Below are positions 8,180 to 17,562 of a stretch of 64,000 bases of DNA, in pieces. Location of the stretch: assembly GCA_012798135.1 (NCBI GenBank), contig JAAZNU010000316.1, positions 1 to 64,000 on the forward strand. The letters are read 5' to 3'. Each line of letters starts with the position of its first letter. The first letter of the stretch is position 1. This DNA is from Veillonellaceae bacterium. Its GTDB lineage: Bacteria > Bacillota_C > Negativicutes > UBA1444. The notes below the pieces were generated by a model. The model was not told where the DNA came from. It saw only the letters and a list, made by a program, of their open reading frames with translations, and searched no databases. The translations under genes and the position numbers were made by a program.

Positions 8180-8740
8180 TTATTCGGCTTTCTTGAGGCT
8201 GCCCTTCTTGGTGCGGGTGGCAGCGTAAGCCAGCAGCAGCAATGTGCCGATGACGCCGGCGCTGATGATGTTCATCAGGCAGGCTACCGCGCCCTGGGTG
8301 AAGACCAGGTTGGAGGGTTCAGCGTAGATGACGATATCCAGCACGGGGGCAACCACCAACCAGGCAAACGCGTTGCCGATGATCTGGATAATGTTGAAGG
8401 TGAGGATGTCTTTCAACCCAAAAACACCTTCCTCAACACGGGTGCGTTTGAAAGCGAAGCCAAAGATAAAGCTGGCAACGCCAGAAGCGATCACCCAGCT
8501 CCACCAGGGGGAGCCGTACTGTACTGCGTCGCTGATGGCATGACCGATGAAAGCCATCAGTCCTGCAGCGATGGGTCCAAACAACGCGCCGAAGAACGCG
8601 CTCAGACCATACGCGGTCTGGAAGCTGGTCTCAGGCACCCAGGAGGGAACCTTGACATACATGAATAAAAGAGCAAAAAGTGCAGCGCCGAGTCCTGCGG
8701 CAACAATGGTGCGGGTGGTGACTTTAAATAAACCTTTCAT
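8180..8740 (-). CDS. ECF transporter S component, UPF0397-like
   Basis: The 186-residue hydrophobic protein has about five to six membrane segments. The opening VVAAGLGAALF-like segment, the middle TAYGLSAFFGALFGPIAAG, and IGHAISDAVQYGSPWWSWV match what I know of the UPF0397 family, annotated as substrate-binding S components of ECF importers. AAGGAGG precedes the start. It is immediately upstream of the ATPase and T genes and downstream of the SAM hydroxide adenosyltransferase gene, all on minus. UPF0397 members are often labelled riboflavin transporters, but the label is weak. The neighbouring gene makes me consider adenosine, methionine or another SAM breakdown product instead. Confidence 0.8.
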   Translation of the reverse strand: MKGLFKVTTRTIVAAGLGAALFALLFMYVKVPSWVPETSFQTAYGLSAFFGALFGPIAAGLMAFIGHAISDAVQYGSPWWSWVIASGVASFIFGFAFKRTRVEEGVFGLKDILTFNIIQIIGNAFAWLVVAPVLDIVIYAEPSNLVFTQGAVACLMNIISAGVIGTLLLLAYAATRTKKGSLKKAE

Positions 8741-8904
8741 TTTGTGTCCTCCTTAGATCTGAATGGGTTTTTGATATCTAAAATAATAACACCGGAAGCG
8801 CATATTTGTTACAGGTGTCTGGTCAAATAGGGTAAACAACAAAGGATGTCACTGCGAGGAGGGCGTTTTTTGCCCGACGCGGCAGTCTCGGCCTTGCTAT
8901 CTGG

Positions 8905-9693
8905 TCAATCGGTGAACTCCACTTCCACCACATCCCCAACTTTCGCACCAAGTGTTTTAGCGCCGCTGCCGTTGACCACTGCCACCTCGAGGAAGCCCTC
9001 ACTGTCAATGAGCGCTACCAGTGAACCTGCCTGTTTGTGACCGTAGGAGGGGGAGAGAGAATCAATGGTTTGCCCCTTGATACTCACCTTCACCGGACGC
9101 CCGTTCAGGTCTGCAGCCGGCAGGTCGGTGGTCAGGTTGCCGAAGGCATCCACCACGCTGATGTGAGCGCGGAAACCCTTGGCGGTTTTTTCAGTTTTAG
9201 GCATAGGGATTAACACCGGGTCGGTGAAAACTGTACCCATGTCCTCCATGCGCACGCCGCTTGCCAGGTGCGCCCCCGCCGGCGCGAAGATATCCCGTCC
9301 GTGGAAGGTATGGCTCACGTTCGCCAGCCAGTATCGCGGGTTATCCAGCGCCACGAAGGTACACTTCTGCCCGGCTTTACGCGCGTCCTCGATGAAGGGG
9401 GTGAACAAGCCGTTATCCGGTCCTACGAAGTAGTGGGTGCCGATGCGTGCCGCCATCGGGCGGCGGGAAGTGCCTACGCCGGGGTCCACCACGGCAATGT
9501 GCACCGTGCCAGCTGGGTAGAACGGCGCTGCCCGCCAGAGTGCGATGGCGCCTTCCAGTACGTTCTGCGGGCTCACCTCATGGGTGATATCCGCAATCTG
9601 GAGGTCAGGGTTGATCGACCAGATGACGCCCTTCATGGTGGGGGCAAAGCCGTCCTTGGTGCCGAAATCAGTGAGCAAGGTAATAATACGCAT
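8905..9693 (-). CDS. SAM hydroxide adenosyltransferase (DUF62 / chlorinase-fluorinase superfamily)
   Basis: This 262-residue protein belongs to the family that splits S-adenosylmethionine with water-derived hydroxide into adenosine and methionine. Family landmarks are LLTDFG near the N-terminus, SINPDLQIADITHEV, VHIAVVDPGVGT followed by RRP, and FVGPDNGLFTP. The two-domain length fits. It lacks any sign of the chlorinase-specific loop that I can judge. AAGGA precedes the start and a TATAAT box lies about 30 nt upstream. It is the first gene of the minus-strand unit leading into the ECF transporter, which suggests a shared nucleoside or methionine salvage role, but this is inference. Confidence 0.88.
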   Translation of the reverse strand: MRIITLLTDFGTKDGFAPTMKGVIWSINPDLQIADITHEVSPQNVLEGAIALWRAAPFYPAGTVHIAVVDPGVGTSRRPMAARIGTHYFVGPDNGLFTPFIEDARKAGQKCTFVALDNPRYWLANVSHTFHGRDIFAPAGAHLASGVRMEDMGTVFTDPVLIPMPKTEKTAKGFRAHISVVDAFGNLTTDLPAADLNGRPVKVSIKGQTIDSLSPSYGHKQAGSLVALIDSEGFLEVAVVNGSGAKTLGAKVGDVVEVEFTD

Positions 9694-10009
9694 GGGGGTC
9701 CTTAAGTCGTAAAAGTTATGAAAATTATAAAGGATTACTATCTTTTTTTTATTATCAGGATTTCAATTTTTGATTTTTTCCATCACTTCACCCCCACCCT
9801 TCTCCTTAAGAAGAGCGACAAGGTTCGCATTTTTTACACTCTGGATGGTTTTCACCAGAGGTGAGATTTCTTCTTATTCATTCGCCCCAAGAGAAGTCAA
9901 TTTCAGTAATTTAAACGAACTCCCTGGCAGGGATGGAGGGCCCCGCCAGGGCGCTGAAGATCAGTTGAATTGTGCGGTACGTCTCGAACGCACCCTACCC
10001 TTTATTCCA
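9694..10009. other. Intergenic stretch without a recognised gene
   Basis: I see no supported gene in these 316 bases. The left end carries the promoter region of the minus-strand SAM hydroxide adenosyltransferase gene. A 7-bp GC-rich hairpin (9922-9928 with 9945-9951) could be a weak terminator of the minus-strand M23 gene, but it lacks a T run. Confidence 0.6.
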
Positions 10010-12763
10010 CTACCATCCCATGTTCTTGGCGCGCATGCGTTTTGCCTGCGCCTTCTTGGCTTTCTTTGCCGCAAGGTAACCGCCGCCCAACAATACTGGC
10101 AGTCCGGCTGAGCCGCAGATGAGCGTGGTTGGGTCAATCGTGCTCTTGGAGCTGACGTTGATGGTGTACCTGGTGTCCTGCCCGACAATGCGGTTATCCA
10201 CTGGTTCAAGCTTGAGAACATATACGCCATCCACAGGAGAAGTCCAGTTGAGCGTCCCTTCTGCGTTGACATTCACCGGTACGGCTGCGCCGATGAGCGT
10301 AGCGCCGTCCGGCTCGTATAGCGTCATTTTTGCTGCCGAAGCAAAGCTAACCGCTTTGGTGGTGAAGACAAACTGGTCGCCCTGCGCAGCAGCGATCGTC
10401 AGCCAATCCACATCGCCCGCGCCGCACCAGTTGTGCGTCTGCGTGTCGCCGGCTTTGATCTGCCCGGCACCAGCCAGCGAGTTGTCGCCGCTGTCGCCAA
10501 TTTCATATTCATCCTTGCTGCACTGCACATTGAACGAGGTTTCCGCCTCGGGAATGGTATTGAACTCTTCGGCGTTGCCCTGGTTATCCACTGCCTGCAG
10601 GCGGAACTGCATGGTCGCGCCGGGGGTTCCCCAGAAGAGGAACGAACGTACATATCCCGCTGGTTCATCGGGCAACTCCTGCCAATCCTCGCCGACAATG
10701 CGGTACTGGATGTTGAAATGATCCAGCCTGTCCGCTCCGGAGAGCACTTTCCAGGTGAGGTTTACCGCGCTCGAGTTAACCATCACTGGCAGGTCATCCA
10801 GGTGCGCCGCGGGGGGAGAGGCTTTCGCCACCACGTCGAATTCCTGGGTGATGCTGGTGGTACCCGCCAGGTTGCGCGATTGCACTGTCCAGCTGTAGGT
10901 TCCTGGCGCAAGGATGCCAACGTTCCAGCTCCCGCCGTATTGCCAGTCAAGTGACTTGGCAAACTTATCCGGTCCGGTTAGCTGGCTGCTGGTTTCCACG
11001 CTGTCCGCAACGCTCCACTGGAGGGTGAGGTCGGTGGCATCCGTGATTACCTCAGGCAGAGTCAGGTCAGCCGGCTCTGGGGGAACGACCCGCGGCATCA
11101 CCCGCAGAGAGCCCGCGGTGGCTGCGCCGATAAGGTTATCCGAGAGGTCTGCGTCTCCGTTCTGGAACAGTTCAGGCAGCCCGTTGAAATCCGTTTCAGG
11201 GTAAAGCACAGCAGATACGCCAGCGCCCACCTGGATGGAAAAGGTGTTATCCAAGAAATTGGTCGGAAATGCCGCCAGGTTGGGGTAATCACCAAGTTCG
11301 AATACCTGGCACAGACCGGTGAAGTTGGCGGCGGTATAGAGCGCTGCCTGGTTTTCTGCAACCGTGCAAACCGGAGGCTGTGACGGGCATGTATATGCTT
11401 TGGTGAGTTCGGTCAATCCCTGGATGCCCTCTGAAAACTTGCCAGCCTCATCCTGAACCTTGATCGAAAGAAAAACCTTGCCATTCGGGATGTTGGCGGC
11501 ACAAAGGTCAATATCCTGGGTAAAAGGTGAAGTGGTGATCTCTTTGCCGATGGCCGTCCAGCTGCCGCCGGTGTTGTAGTAAAGTTGTCCCCGCAGCACT
11601 CTCACATCATCTTTCATCCAGCCGCTCACGTTGAGCGTGGGCGAGGTGATGGTGGTGTAAGGCGTAGGGCTGGTGATGCCCCCGGTGGGGGGCTCCGCAT
11701 CCGCGTTGGCGGAAACGTACTTGTTGCCCGGCATGCATTGGCTTCCAAGTTCAGGGTAAGACTGGGCTTCAGTGCACAATCGCGGGCGCCCGCCATTGAC
11801 GGTCACCTCGTCAAAAACAATATCCACCGAGGTGCCCCAGTAGGAGGTGGAATTGGTATGCACGTGGAAATGCAGGTGATTGCCGGAAGAATAGCCGGTA
11901 TCATCCGCGTTGCCGATGAATTGCCCCTGCACCACCGGCGCTCCCACCTTGCGCAGTTCAGTGGGAATGCTGTTCTGCGCCAGGTGGAAATAAACCTGGT
12001 AAGTGGTGGGGGTGGTGCTGGTATCTTCCAGCACAAGGTAATTGGCGTTAGTCTCATTCCCGTTGGGGTACTCCCACACGGCATACTTGACAGTGCCGCG
12101 CCGCGCAGCCCGTACCGGGAACATCGTGCCATTGGCAAAATCGAATGCGTAAAGGCAGGTGGATGGGCAGGATTTATAGGTGTACACATGCCCGATCGAG
12201 CCGGTTAGATAGACGGTTTGCCCATTTGTCCACGGCAGGTGGTACCCGGTGTAAACCACGGGGTCCTTGGGCTGCTGCTGCGCCGCCGGCATGTAATGTT
12301 CTTTTACATCTGCTGAAAGCAACTTGTCGGGGATGGCTTGCAGCTCCTGTGCAAAATTGGCATCCGCCTGGAAGACAATTCGCCAGGGGCTTTTAGTATC
12401 CCCTGTTTTATGGGCGATCACCAACCCGGGTTCACCCGGCTGCAGCAACCCGGTTTCGCGATCCACCAGGGCAATCCACACCAGCGCCAGTGATTTGTCG
12501 CTGGAATAATCCACATGGTCGATGGTGACACGGTAAATGAGGAACGCCAGGATATCCTCGCGTCCGGCAGCCGCATTTTGAATGGCACTGAGTAGTTCAA
12601 TCTCGTTGGCATCGGTGAGCGCTTTTGGCTGCGGCAGGCGGGGCTCAGCAGTAGAATTTCCACTGCCGCCATCGGGCATTACAGTGCAGGCTGGTAAAAA
12701 GAACATGGCAACGATCGCCAGGAAAGAAAGACCGATGGGGAGAAACCGTTTCACCGCAGACAT
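10010..12763 (-). CDS. Large surface lipoprotein with M23 peptidase, crystallin-like, FN3-like and PPC domains
   Basis: The ATG at 12763 is chosen because AAGGA precedes it and a palindromic repeat occupies the upstream extension. The 917-residue product starts with a signal peptide and lipobox FLPAC. An M23-like domain follows in the first third (YAFDFA, PVRAARRG, YFHLA, GNHLHFHVH zinc-site histidines). A beta/gamma-crystallin-like segment (ALYTAANFTGLCQVFELGDY and its repeat ALYP-type half) comes next, then FN3/Ig-like repeats and a PPC-like domain near the end (GAGDVDWLTIAAAQGD). The C-terminus is a hydrophobic segment with a Lys/Arg-rich tail, so the protein may be anchored at both ends. 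A peptidoglycan-acting surface protein is the likely role. The first zinc ligand region is atypical, so activity is uncertain. Confidence 0.8.
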   Translation of the reverse strand: MSAVKRFLPIGLSFLAIVAMFFLPACTVMPDGGSGNSTAEPRLPQPKALTDANEIELLSAIQNAAAGREDILAFLIYRVTIDHVDYSSDKSLALVWIALVDRETGLLQPGEPGLVIAHKTGDTKSPWRIVFQADANFAQELQAIPDKLLSADVKEHYMPAAQQQPKDPVVYTGYHLPWTNGQTVYLTGSIGHVYTYKSCPSTCLYAFDFANGTMFPVRAARRGTVKYAVWEYPNGNETNANYLVLEDTSTTPTTYQVYFHLAQNSIPTELRKVGAPVVQGQFIGNADDTGYSSGNHLHFHVHTNSTSYWGTSVDIVFDEVTVNGGRPRLCTEAQSYPELGSQCMPGNKYVSANADAEPPTGGITSPTPYTTITSPTLNVSGWMKDDVRVLRGQLYYNTGGSWTAIGKEITTSPFTQDIDLCAANIPNGKVFLSIKVQDEAGKFSEGIQGLTELTKAYTCPSQPPVCTVAENQAALYTAANFTGLCQVFELGDYPNLAAFPTNFLDNTFSIQVGAGVSAVLYPETDFNGLPELFQNGDADLSDNLIGAATAGSLRVMPRVVPPEPADLTLPEVITDATDLTLQWSVADSVETSSQLTGPDKFAKSLDWQYGGSWNVGILAPGTYSWTVQSRNLAGTTSITQEFDVVAKASPPAAHLDDLPVMVNSSAVNLTWKVLSGADRLDHFNIQYRIVGEDWQELPDEPAGYVRSFLFWGTPGATMQFRLQAVDNQGNAEEFNTIPEAETSFNVQCSKDEYEIGDSGDNSLAGAGQIKAGDTQTHNWCGAGDVDWLTIAAAQGDQFVFTTKAVSFASAAKMTLYEPDGATLIGAAVPVNVNAEGTLNWTSPVDGVYVLKLEPVDNRIVGQDTRYTINVSSKSTIDPTTLICGSAGLPVLLGGGYLAAKKAKKAQAKRMRAKNMGW

Positions 12764-12831
12764 AGCATCATCCTTGTTACCAGTAGTCATTCTTCTACTG
12801 ATGCAAGTTTCATGCCCAGCTGTTAAATGAT

Positions 12832-12859
12832 GTAGGGGAGGTTCGTGAACCTCCCCTAC
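12832..12859. repeat. 28-bp near-perfect palindrome related to the 54-bp element
   Basis: Arms of 13 bp (12832-12844 and 12847-12859) are separated by two bases. The outer end GTAGGGG/CCCCTAC is shared with the 54-bp elements at 4240 and 52688, but the internal block is missing. Confidence 0.65.
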
Positions 12860-12889
12860 GGGAATAAACGGAACAAGCAAACAAAAAAA

Positions 12890-13552
12890 TTACGGTTTCT
12901 TCACCACGAAGTTATCGAATGAAACATTGGTTCCGGCAGTATCGAAGGTGCCGGCCATCAGCCCAACGTCACCGCTGGTTAGGGTGCTGTCGGTCACCTG
13001 GGTGAGCTGGGTGCCGTTGGCATACAAGGTCAGCGTGCTGCCTACGCAATCAAAGCGGATGCGGTTAGATTCGGTGCCCTGTTTAATCGCATCCGAGAAT
13101 TCCAATTGGTCTGCAAATATATCCTGCTTGCCATCCTTTACATAACCAATAGCGTAGTAACCATCGCTTGAGATGATGCCAAAGTAATAATTACTCGTAT
13201 CCTTATAACGGCAGATGATACCAAAATCGTTGTCCACCGGTCCACCAATCATCACTGCGTCGACTTCGGTGCTGACATCGGTGAAGCTCTTGCCGGGGTT
13301 TGCCCACAGGTCATATTGGGTTTGGTTCACCAGGATCTGGTAGGTGCCATCCTTATAATCGGTGGTGCCGCTTTCGCTGGTGGTCTGGTCCCATCCGCTG
13401 GAGGTCTTGGAGAAGTCATCCTCAAAAAGCACGTTGGAAGAGGTTGACCCGGCCTTGCCGGTGGGTAGAAAATTTTGAATGATGCTACAGCCAGAAAGTA
13501 CGAATGTAAATATTAGTGCGAATGTAACGATAAGGAATATCTTCTTTTTCAT
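12890..13552 (-). CDS. Secreted lipoprotein with concanavalin/LamG-like (DUF1080-type) domain
   Basis: The 220-residue protein has a lipoprotein signal ending in LSGCS, a short Ser-rich linker, then about 180 residues with the pattern of a jelly-roll domain: FEDDFSKTSSGWD, GTYQILV, a DFGIICRYKDTSNYYFGIISSDGYYAIG strand block, RFDCVGSTLTLYANG and the terminal DVGLMAGTFD ... FDNFVV. Such domains bind carbohydrates or are used structurally on the surface of many Chloroflexota. No catalytic residues are recognisable. AAGGAG precedes the start. It lies just upstream of the M23 lipoprotein on the same strand, so co-expression is plausible. Confidence 0.75.
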   Translation of the reverse strand: MKKKIFLIVTFALIFTFVLSGCSIIQNFLPTGKAGSTSSNVLFEDDFSKTSSGWDQTTSESGTTDYKDGTYQILVNQTQYDLWANPGKSFTDVSTEVDAVMIGGPVDNDFGIICRYKDTSNYYFGIISSDGYYAIGYVKDGKQDIFADQLEFSDAIKQGTESNRIRFDCVGSTLTLYANGTQLTQVTDSTLTSGDVGLMAGTFDTAGTNVSFDNFVVKKP

Positions 13553-13606
13553 GGTCTTCTCCTTTTTATGGACTAATTATATCCGAATTAGCTGGCGGTA
13601 TTCCCA

Positions 13607-15661
13607 TCACTTCACTTCCCAGCAGCGGTCCTGTTGCGAAAGCGCATCGTACTCTGCAGCAAATACCGGGTCCCCGCTCATATCTTTTGCCATGCGGTTC
13701 CAGGTGTCACAGATGTATTCCCGCATATTCTCGGTGAGCGAGCGGGCAACCACGGTAAGGTTGGCTGCCACATCCGCCTGCCCGTTGCGGGCATACCCTT
13801 CGATGAAGGGAATCAACTCCACCCCATTCGCCGGTGAATACCCGGCAGATTTAGACTCTTCGTACAGCTTAACAACCTGCCCCCAGTCCCCGTTCTGGCG
13901 CGCCAGGTCAGCGCTTTCATAAAAATAGCACCAGGTGTTGCGGTCTTCCTTGCCGAACAATCCCATATCAGGGGTGAAGGTCGCATCTCCAGGGAGGATG
14001 CGCGACAGGTTCGAACCCGTCAGTGCCTGGGCAGTGTTGCCATAAAGCAGTGGATTATATCGGTCGTTGATAGAAAGCACCCACAGGCAATCCTGCGGTT
14101 CGAGCGACCAGTTGACCACCAGTGAATCACTGCCGTTAGCCTCAAATTTCGCATACCAGCGCTGCGCTTCGATCTTTTTCCCTTCATCGGTAATATCGTT
14201 GACGTTGCGCGGGTAGAGCTTGGGGAGAGTACCAAAATAGTAATCCAGCTGAGGCATGGGCTGGCTGGTTGGATAGAGCAGGTTGAGCTTGAACCCCACC
14301 TCATACGCGCCCATGTTGGCGAACAATTCCCTCGCAGCAATGAGGGTGGTATTCGGTTTCAATCCCGGCGCACGCCATTTCAACTGGTAAAAGATGCGGT
14401 TCTGCATGGTGGTAGACCACTTGTAGGAATTGGTATCGGTAAAATTCTTGCCTACTGCCAGCGCGATCAGCCCCGCCAGCAGCAGGTTGCGGCGCAGCAG
14501 ATGCTCCTTCAGCAGGCGCGTTAGCAATGCCACGAGAAGTAATGCAGCCGCCCACATGATGGGCATGGCGAAACGGTCCACATACACGCTTTCAGTCTCC
14601 CCATAAGAGCGCATGATCAGCCACACCGGCAGGCTGCCGGCAAAGATCCCCGCCACGCCGAGCCAGAGCTGCTGCCTGAGGGCATTTGCCCGTACAATAT
14701 CTTCTTTTTTCCAGCGCTTGCGGTTGCCAAGCAGCAGAACCAATAGACCAGTAAGCACCAGTGCGATAAGCCCCAGTGCGACCAATCGATACGCCGAGGT
14801 GAAATCGATCATCGCCGGGTCGAATGCAGCGTACCACACCCCGAACAGGATCTTCATATAGGTTTTTAGAATAGCTTCAACAAGGAAGATCAGAGCGGCT
14901 TTTGGGCTGGCAATCAGGTTGGAGAAGAAAAAGAGCGAAAGTCCACGGAGGTTTTCCATGAGGAACAAACGCCATAAGGCAAACGCTGCGGTCAGCAGCA
15001 GCCACGGCAGCCAGTTGAGCAGCACCCTGCCAATTTTCTTCCGCCCTTTGTCCTCTATGACATACCACAGGATGAAAGGCCGAATTAACTCCAGCCCAAT
15101 AAAATATTCCACTGTGAACAGGCTGAAAGCGTTAAGGAGCAACCCAAGAGCAAGCCAGAGAAAGCGGATTTTCTTCCCTTTCACAAATTGGATCATCAGG
15201 AGGAGTGAAGCCCAGAAGCACAGAAAACTCATCCGATAGCCGGTGTAAATGATGGCAGCCGATTGCTGATCGAAAGCCGGGTAAACTGCAAACAGCATCA
15301 CCATCGAGGCGATGGTCTTCCGGCTGGCGGGCCAGTTTTTAGCCAGCGTAAGATAAATGACTATTCCCGTGAGCCAGTGGATCAAATAATTGAATATGTG
15401 CCATGCGATCGCATTCGTCCCCCACAACTTGAACAAAAGCCATTCGGTCACCCATCCAAAGGGGCGCGAGTCGTAAGCAAAATATGTTTTGATCCCTTCC
15501 AGCCCGCGCACCACCATGGAATAGATCTGCGGCCAATCGTCAAAGTAATACCCAAGCGAGGGCAGGTAGATAGCATAACTCAACCCCACCAGCACCAGCG
15601 AAACCAGACTCATTGTCCAAAAGTTGAGTTCCACGTGGATCTTTGTAAGCAGTTTTTTCAT
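13607..15661 (-). CDS. Polytopic membrane protein, GT-C glycosyltransferase-like
   Basis: The 684-residue protein has about eleven to twelve membrane segments in the first two thirds and a soluble C-terminal third. A YYFDDWPQIY motif follows the first segment. Acidic residues in that first loop are the hallmark of GT-C lipid-linked sugar transferases such as the PMT/ArnT families, so a glycosyltransferase that uses a polyprenyl-phosphate sugar is the best guess. Sequence similarity cannot be judged further by eye. It has its own ribosome site (GGAG) and lies downstream of the ABC exporter pair on minus, so an envelope-polymer role for the region is possible. Confidence 0.6.
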   Translation of the reverse strand: MKKLLTKIHVELNFWTMSLVSLVLVGLSYAIYLPSLGYYFDDWPQIYSMVVRGLEGIKTYFAYDSRPFGWVTEWLLFKLWGTNAIAWHIFNYLIHWLTGIVIYLTLAKNWPASRKTIASMVMLFAVYPAFDQQSAAIIYTGYRMSFLCFWASLLLMIQFVKGKKIRFLWLALGLLLNAFSLFTVEYFIGLELIRPFILWYVIEDKGRKKIGRVLLNWLPWLLLTAAFALWRLFLMENLRGLSLFFFSNLIASPKAALIFLVEAILKTYMKILFGVWYAAFDPAMIDFTSAYRLVALGLIALVLTGLLVLLLGNRKRWKKEDIVRANALRQQLWLGVAGIFAGSLPVWLIMRSYGETESVYVDRFAMPIMWAAALLLVALLTRLLKEHLLRRNLLLAGLIALAVGKNFTDTNSYKWSTTMQNRIFYQLKWRAPGLKPNTTLIAARELFANMGAYEVGFKLNLLYPTSQPMPQLDYYFGTLPKLYPRNVNDITDEGKKIEAQRWYAKFEANGSDSLVVNWSLEPQDCLWVLSINDRYNPLLYGNTAQALTGSNLSRILPGDATFTPDMGLFGKEDRNTWCYFYESADLARQNGDWGQVVKLYEESKSAGYSPANGVELIPFIEGYARNGQADVAANLTVVARSLTENMREYICDTWNRMAKDMSGDPVFAAEYDALSQQDRCWEVK

Positions 15662-15723
15662 ATACTCTCCATAAACTGAAGGGCTATGTAGATTATAGAA
15701 TGGTTTTTTGCTACCCTGTTTGA

Positions 15724-17553
15724 TTACACAACATCAGGTTGGGAAGTTGCCAGCTCGCGCGCCTTCTCCACGTATTCCAGGCTTTGATGTCTGAAATAGG
15801 TGTTGTAAAGCGTGGCGTAATGCCCCCCGCCTGCCAGCAGCGACTGGTGGCTGCCCTCTTCAATTAACGCACCATGATCCATCACGATGATGCGATCAGC
15901 GCTCTTGACAGTGGAAAGCCGGTGGGCAATGAGGATGCTGGTTGCCTGTTGCAGGATGAGGTTGAGCGCCTGCTGGATCTGCCATTCGGTAAAAGGATCG
16001 ATACTGGCGGTAGCTTCATCCAAGATAAAGATATTCGGCTGCTGCACCAGCACGCGCATCAACGACACCAGCTGCCGCTGCCCCATGGATAACCTGGCGC
16101 CGCGCTCCCCCACCTCGCTGGCCAATCCCTGCGGCAAGGTTTCCAGCCACTCTCCGTCGCCAATCTTTTTCGCCAGCGACAGGATTTCAGTCTGGGTCAC
16201 CTCCGGGCGTGCGTAACGGATGTTCTCCTCCACCGTGCCGGAGAACAGGAAAGGTACCTGCGAGACCACGCCCAGCCGGCGGCGGTACTGTACCAGGTCG
16301 AATGAGCGGATGTCATGCCCATCCACCAGCAGCCGGCCGGACTGGAATTCGTAGAAGCGCGCAATGAGTTTGGCAATGGAGGTCTTGCCGGCACCGGTGT
16401 GCCCCACTATAGCCAGGTTCTCCCCGGCTGCGATTTTGAGATTAAAGCCATCCAGTATCTGTTCAGTCTCCTTGTAATGAAAAGCTACGTTGTCAAATAC
16501 GATCTCGCCCTTTAGCTGCGGCACCGGGTCGGAACCCGTCTGCACCACCCGCGTGGGAGTGTCGATGAGGGCGAACACACGTTCAGAAGCCGAAAGCCCG
16601 TTCTGGATCGAAGTCCAGAAGGAGGTGATGTTCATCATCGGGAAGAGGAAGCGGTCGAGGCTGAGGATGAAGAGGTACCACGCCCCAACAGAGACAATCG
16701 CCTTCACCGCGCTGTGCCCGCCGGCGTAGACCATCACACCTGTTGCTACGCCCGCCAGCGCATTGAGCGTGGGGAAGACCACCGAAAGCGCCAGCCCGCG
16801 CCGTACATTGACCGTGTAAGAAGTATTGTTGGCATCCATGAATTCGTTGTAAATACTGGCTTCCTGCCGAAAGTTCTTGGCCACTGCAATGCCGCTGACG
16901 GTTTCCTTGATGGTGGAATTTACGTTTGCCATGGCGCGGAACCCCTGGCGCGTGGCTTTGCGGGCGATGGTGCGGTAAACAACGGCAAATACCGTCACAA
17001 TCGGGATGATGGCAAAAATATAGAGCGTGAGGTGCCATTCAATGGTAAAGAGCACTACCGCCAGGATGCCAGCCTCAACCACCTGCGATGCCACATCCGT
17101 CACCAGCGACACCAGCTCACCAAAGTCACGGGTATCAGAGGTGATACGTGAAACGATCTTCCCAGAAGGGAATTCATCATAGAATGAGAGGTCGTGTTCC
17201 ACCGAAGCGGAATAAGCGTCGATCGCCAGTGCTGCCACCACCTCGGCGATGGTCAGCGCCATCAGCCTGCGTAACGCCCAGTTGAAGAACCACATCAACA
17301 ACCCGATGGCCAGCACAGCGCCGCCGACCGCCAGTAATTGCCACAATTGCGCCACCCCGCCCAACAGGTCCACCCCGCGCGAAACAATGATCGGCAGGAG
17401 CGATCCCGCGCCAGCGATCGCGAGGGTCAGCAAACTTACACCTGCCAGCCGCTTCCATTGCGGTTTAAAGTAGCTGACGATGCGTTTGAACAGCACCTTA
17501 TCGGAATAAGTGCGGTCGTATTTTTCTGCGTCAAGTCCGTCAAAAAATCCCAT
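15724..17553 (-). CDS. ABC exporter half-transporter (canonical Walker B, altered signature)
   Basis: This 609-residue half-transporter has six membrane segments in residues about 30-320 and one ATPase domain. Walker A is GHTGAGKTS, the signature is LSMGQRQ instead of LSGGQ, Walker B is IFILDEATASID with the catalytic Glu, and the switch His is in IAHRLS. It is encoded nine bases after the 585-residue partner. In a heterodimer the intact Glu here pairs with the intact LSGGQ of the partner to form the working site, while LSMGQ faces the partner's altered Walker B. Substrates of such exporters are usually drugs, lipids or peptides; none can be named. Confidence 0.9.
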   Translation of the reverse strand: MGFFDGLDAEKYDRTYSDKVLFKRIVSYFKPQWKRLAGVSLLTLAIAGAGSLLPIIVSRGVDLLGGVAQLWQLLAVGGAVLAIGLLMWFFNWALRRLMALTIAEVVAALAIDAYSASVEHDLSFYDEFPSGKIVSRITSDTRDFGELVSLVTDVASQVVEAGILAVVLFTIEWHLTLYIFAIIPIVTVFAVVYRTIARKATRQGFRAMANVNSTIKETVSGIAVAKNFRQEASIYNEFMDANNTSYTVNVRRGLALSVVFPTLNALAGVATGVMVYAGGHSAVKAIVSVGAWYLFILSLDRFLFPMMNITSFWTSIQNGLSASERVFALIDTPTRVVQTGSDPVPQLKGEIVFDNVAFHYKETEQILDGFNLKIAAGENLAIVGHTGAGKTSIAKLIARFYEFQSGRLLVDGHDIRSFDLVQYRRRLGVVSQVPFLFSGTVEENIRYARPEVTQTEILSLAKKIGDGEWLETLPQGLASEVGERGARLSMGQRQLVSLMRVLVQQPNIFILDEATASIDPFTEWQIQQALNLILQQATSILIAHRLSTVKSADRIIVMDHGALIEEGSHQSLLAGGGHYATLYNTYFRHQSLEYVEKARELATSQPDVV

Positions 17554-17562
17554 GGTTCCTTT

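Noticed and set aside
9770..10111. A 113-codon plus-strand frame in the gap before the M23 gene
   Set aside because: It runs into the end of the well-supported minus-strand M23 gene and has no ribosome site.
12832..12859. Terminator for the minus-strand lipoprotein gene at 12890
   Set aside because: No T run follows on either strand, and the outer sequence matches the dispersed 54-bp elements.
14007..14018. GGTTCGAACCC, like a tRNA T-loop
   Set aside because: It lies inside a long membrane-protein gene and no acceptor or anticodon stem can be drawn around it.
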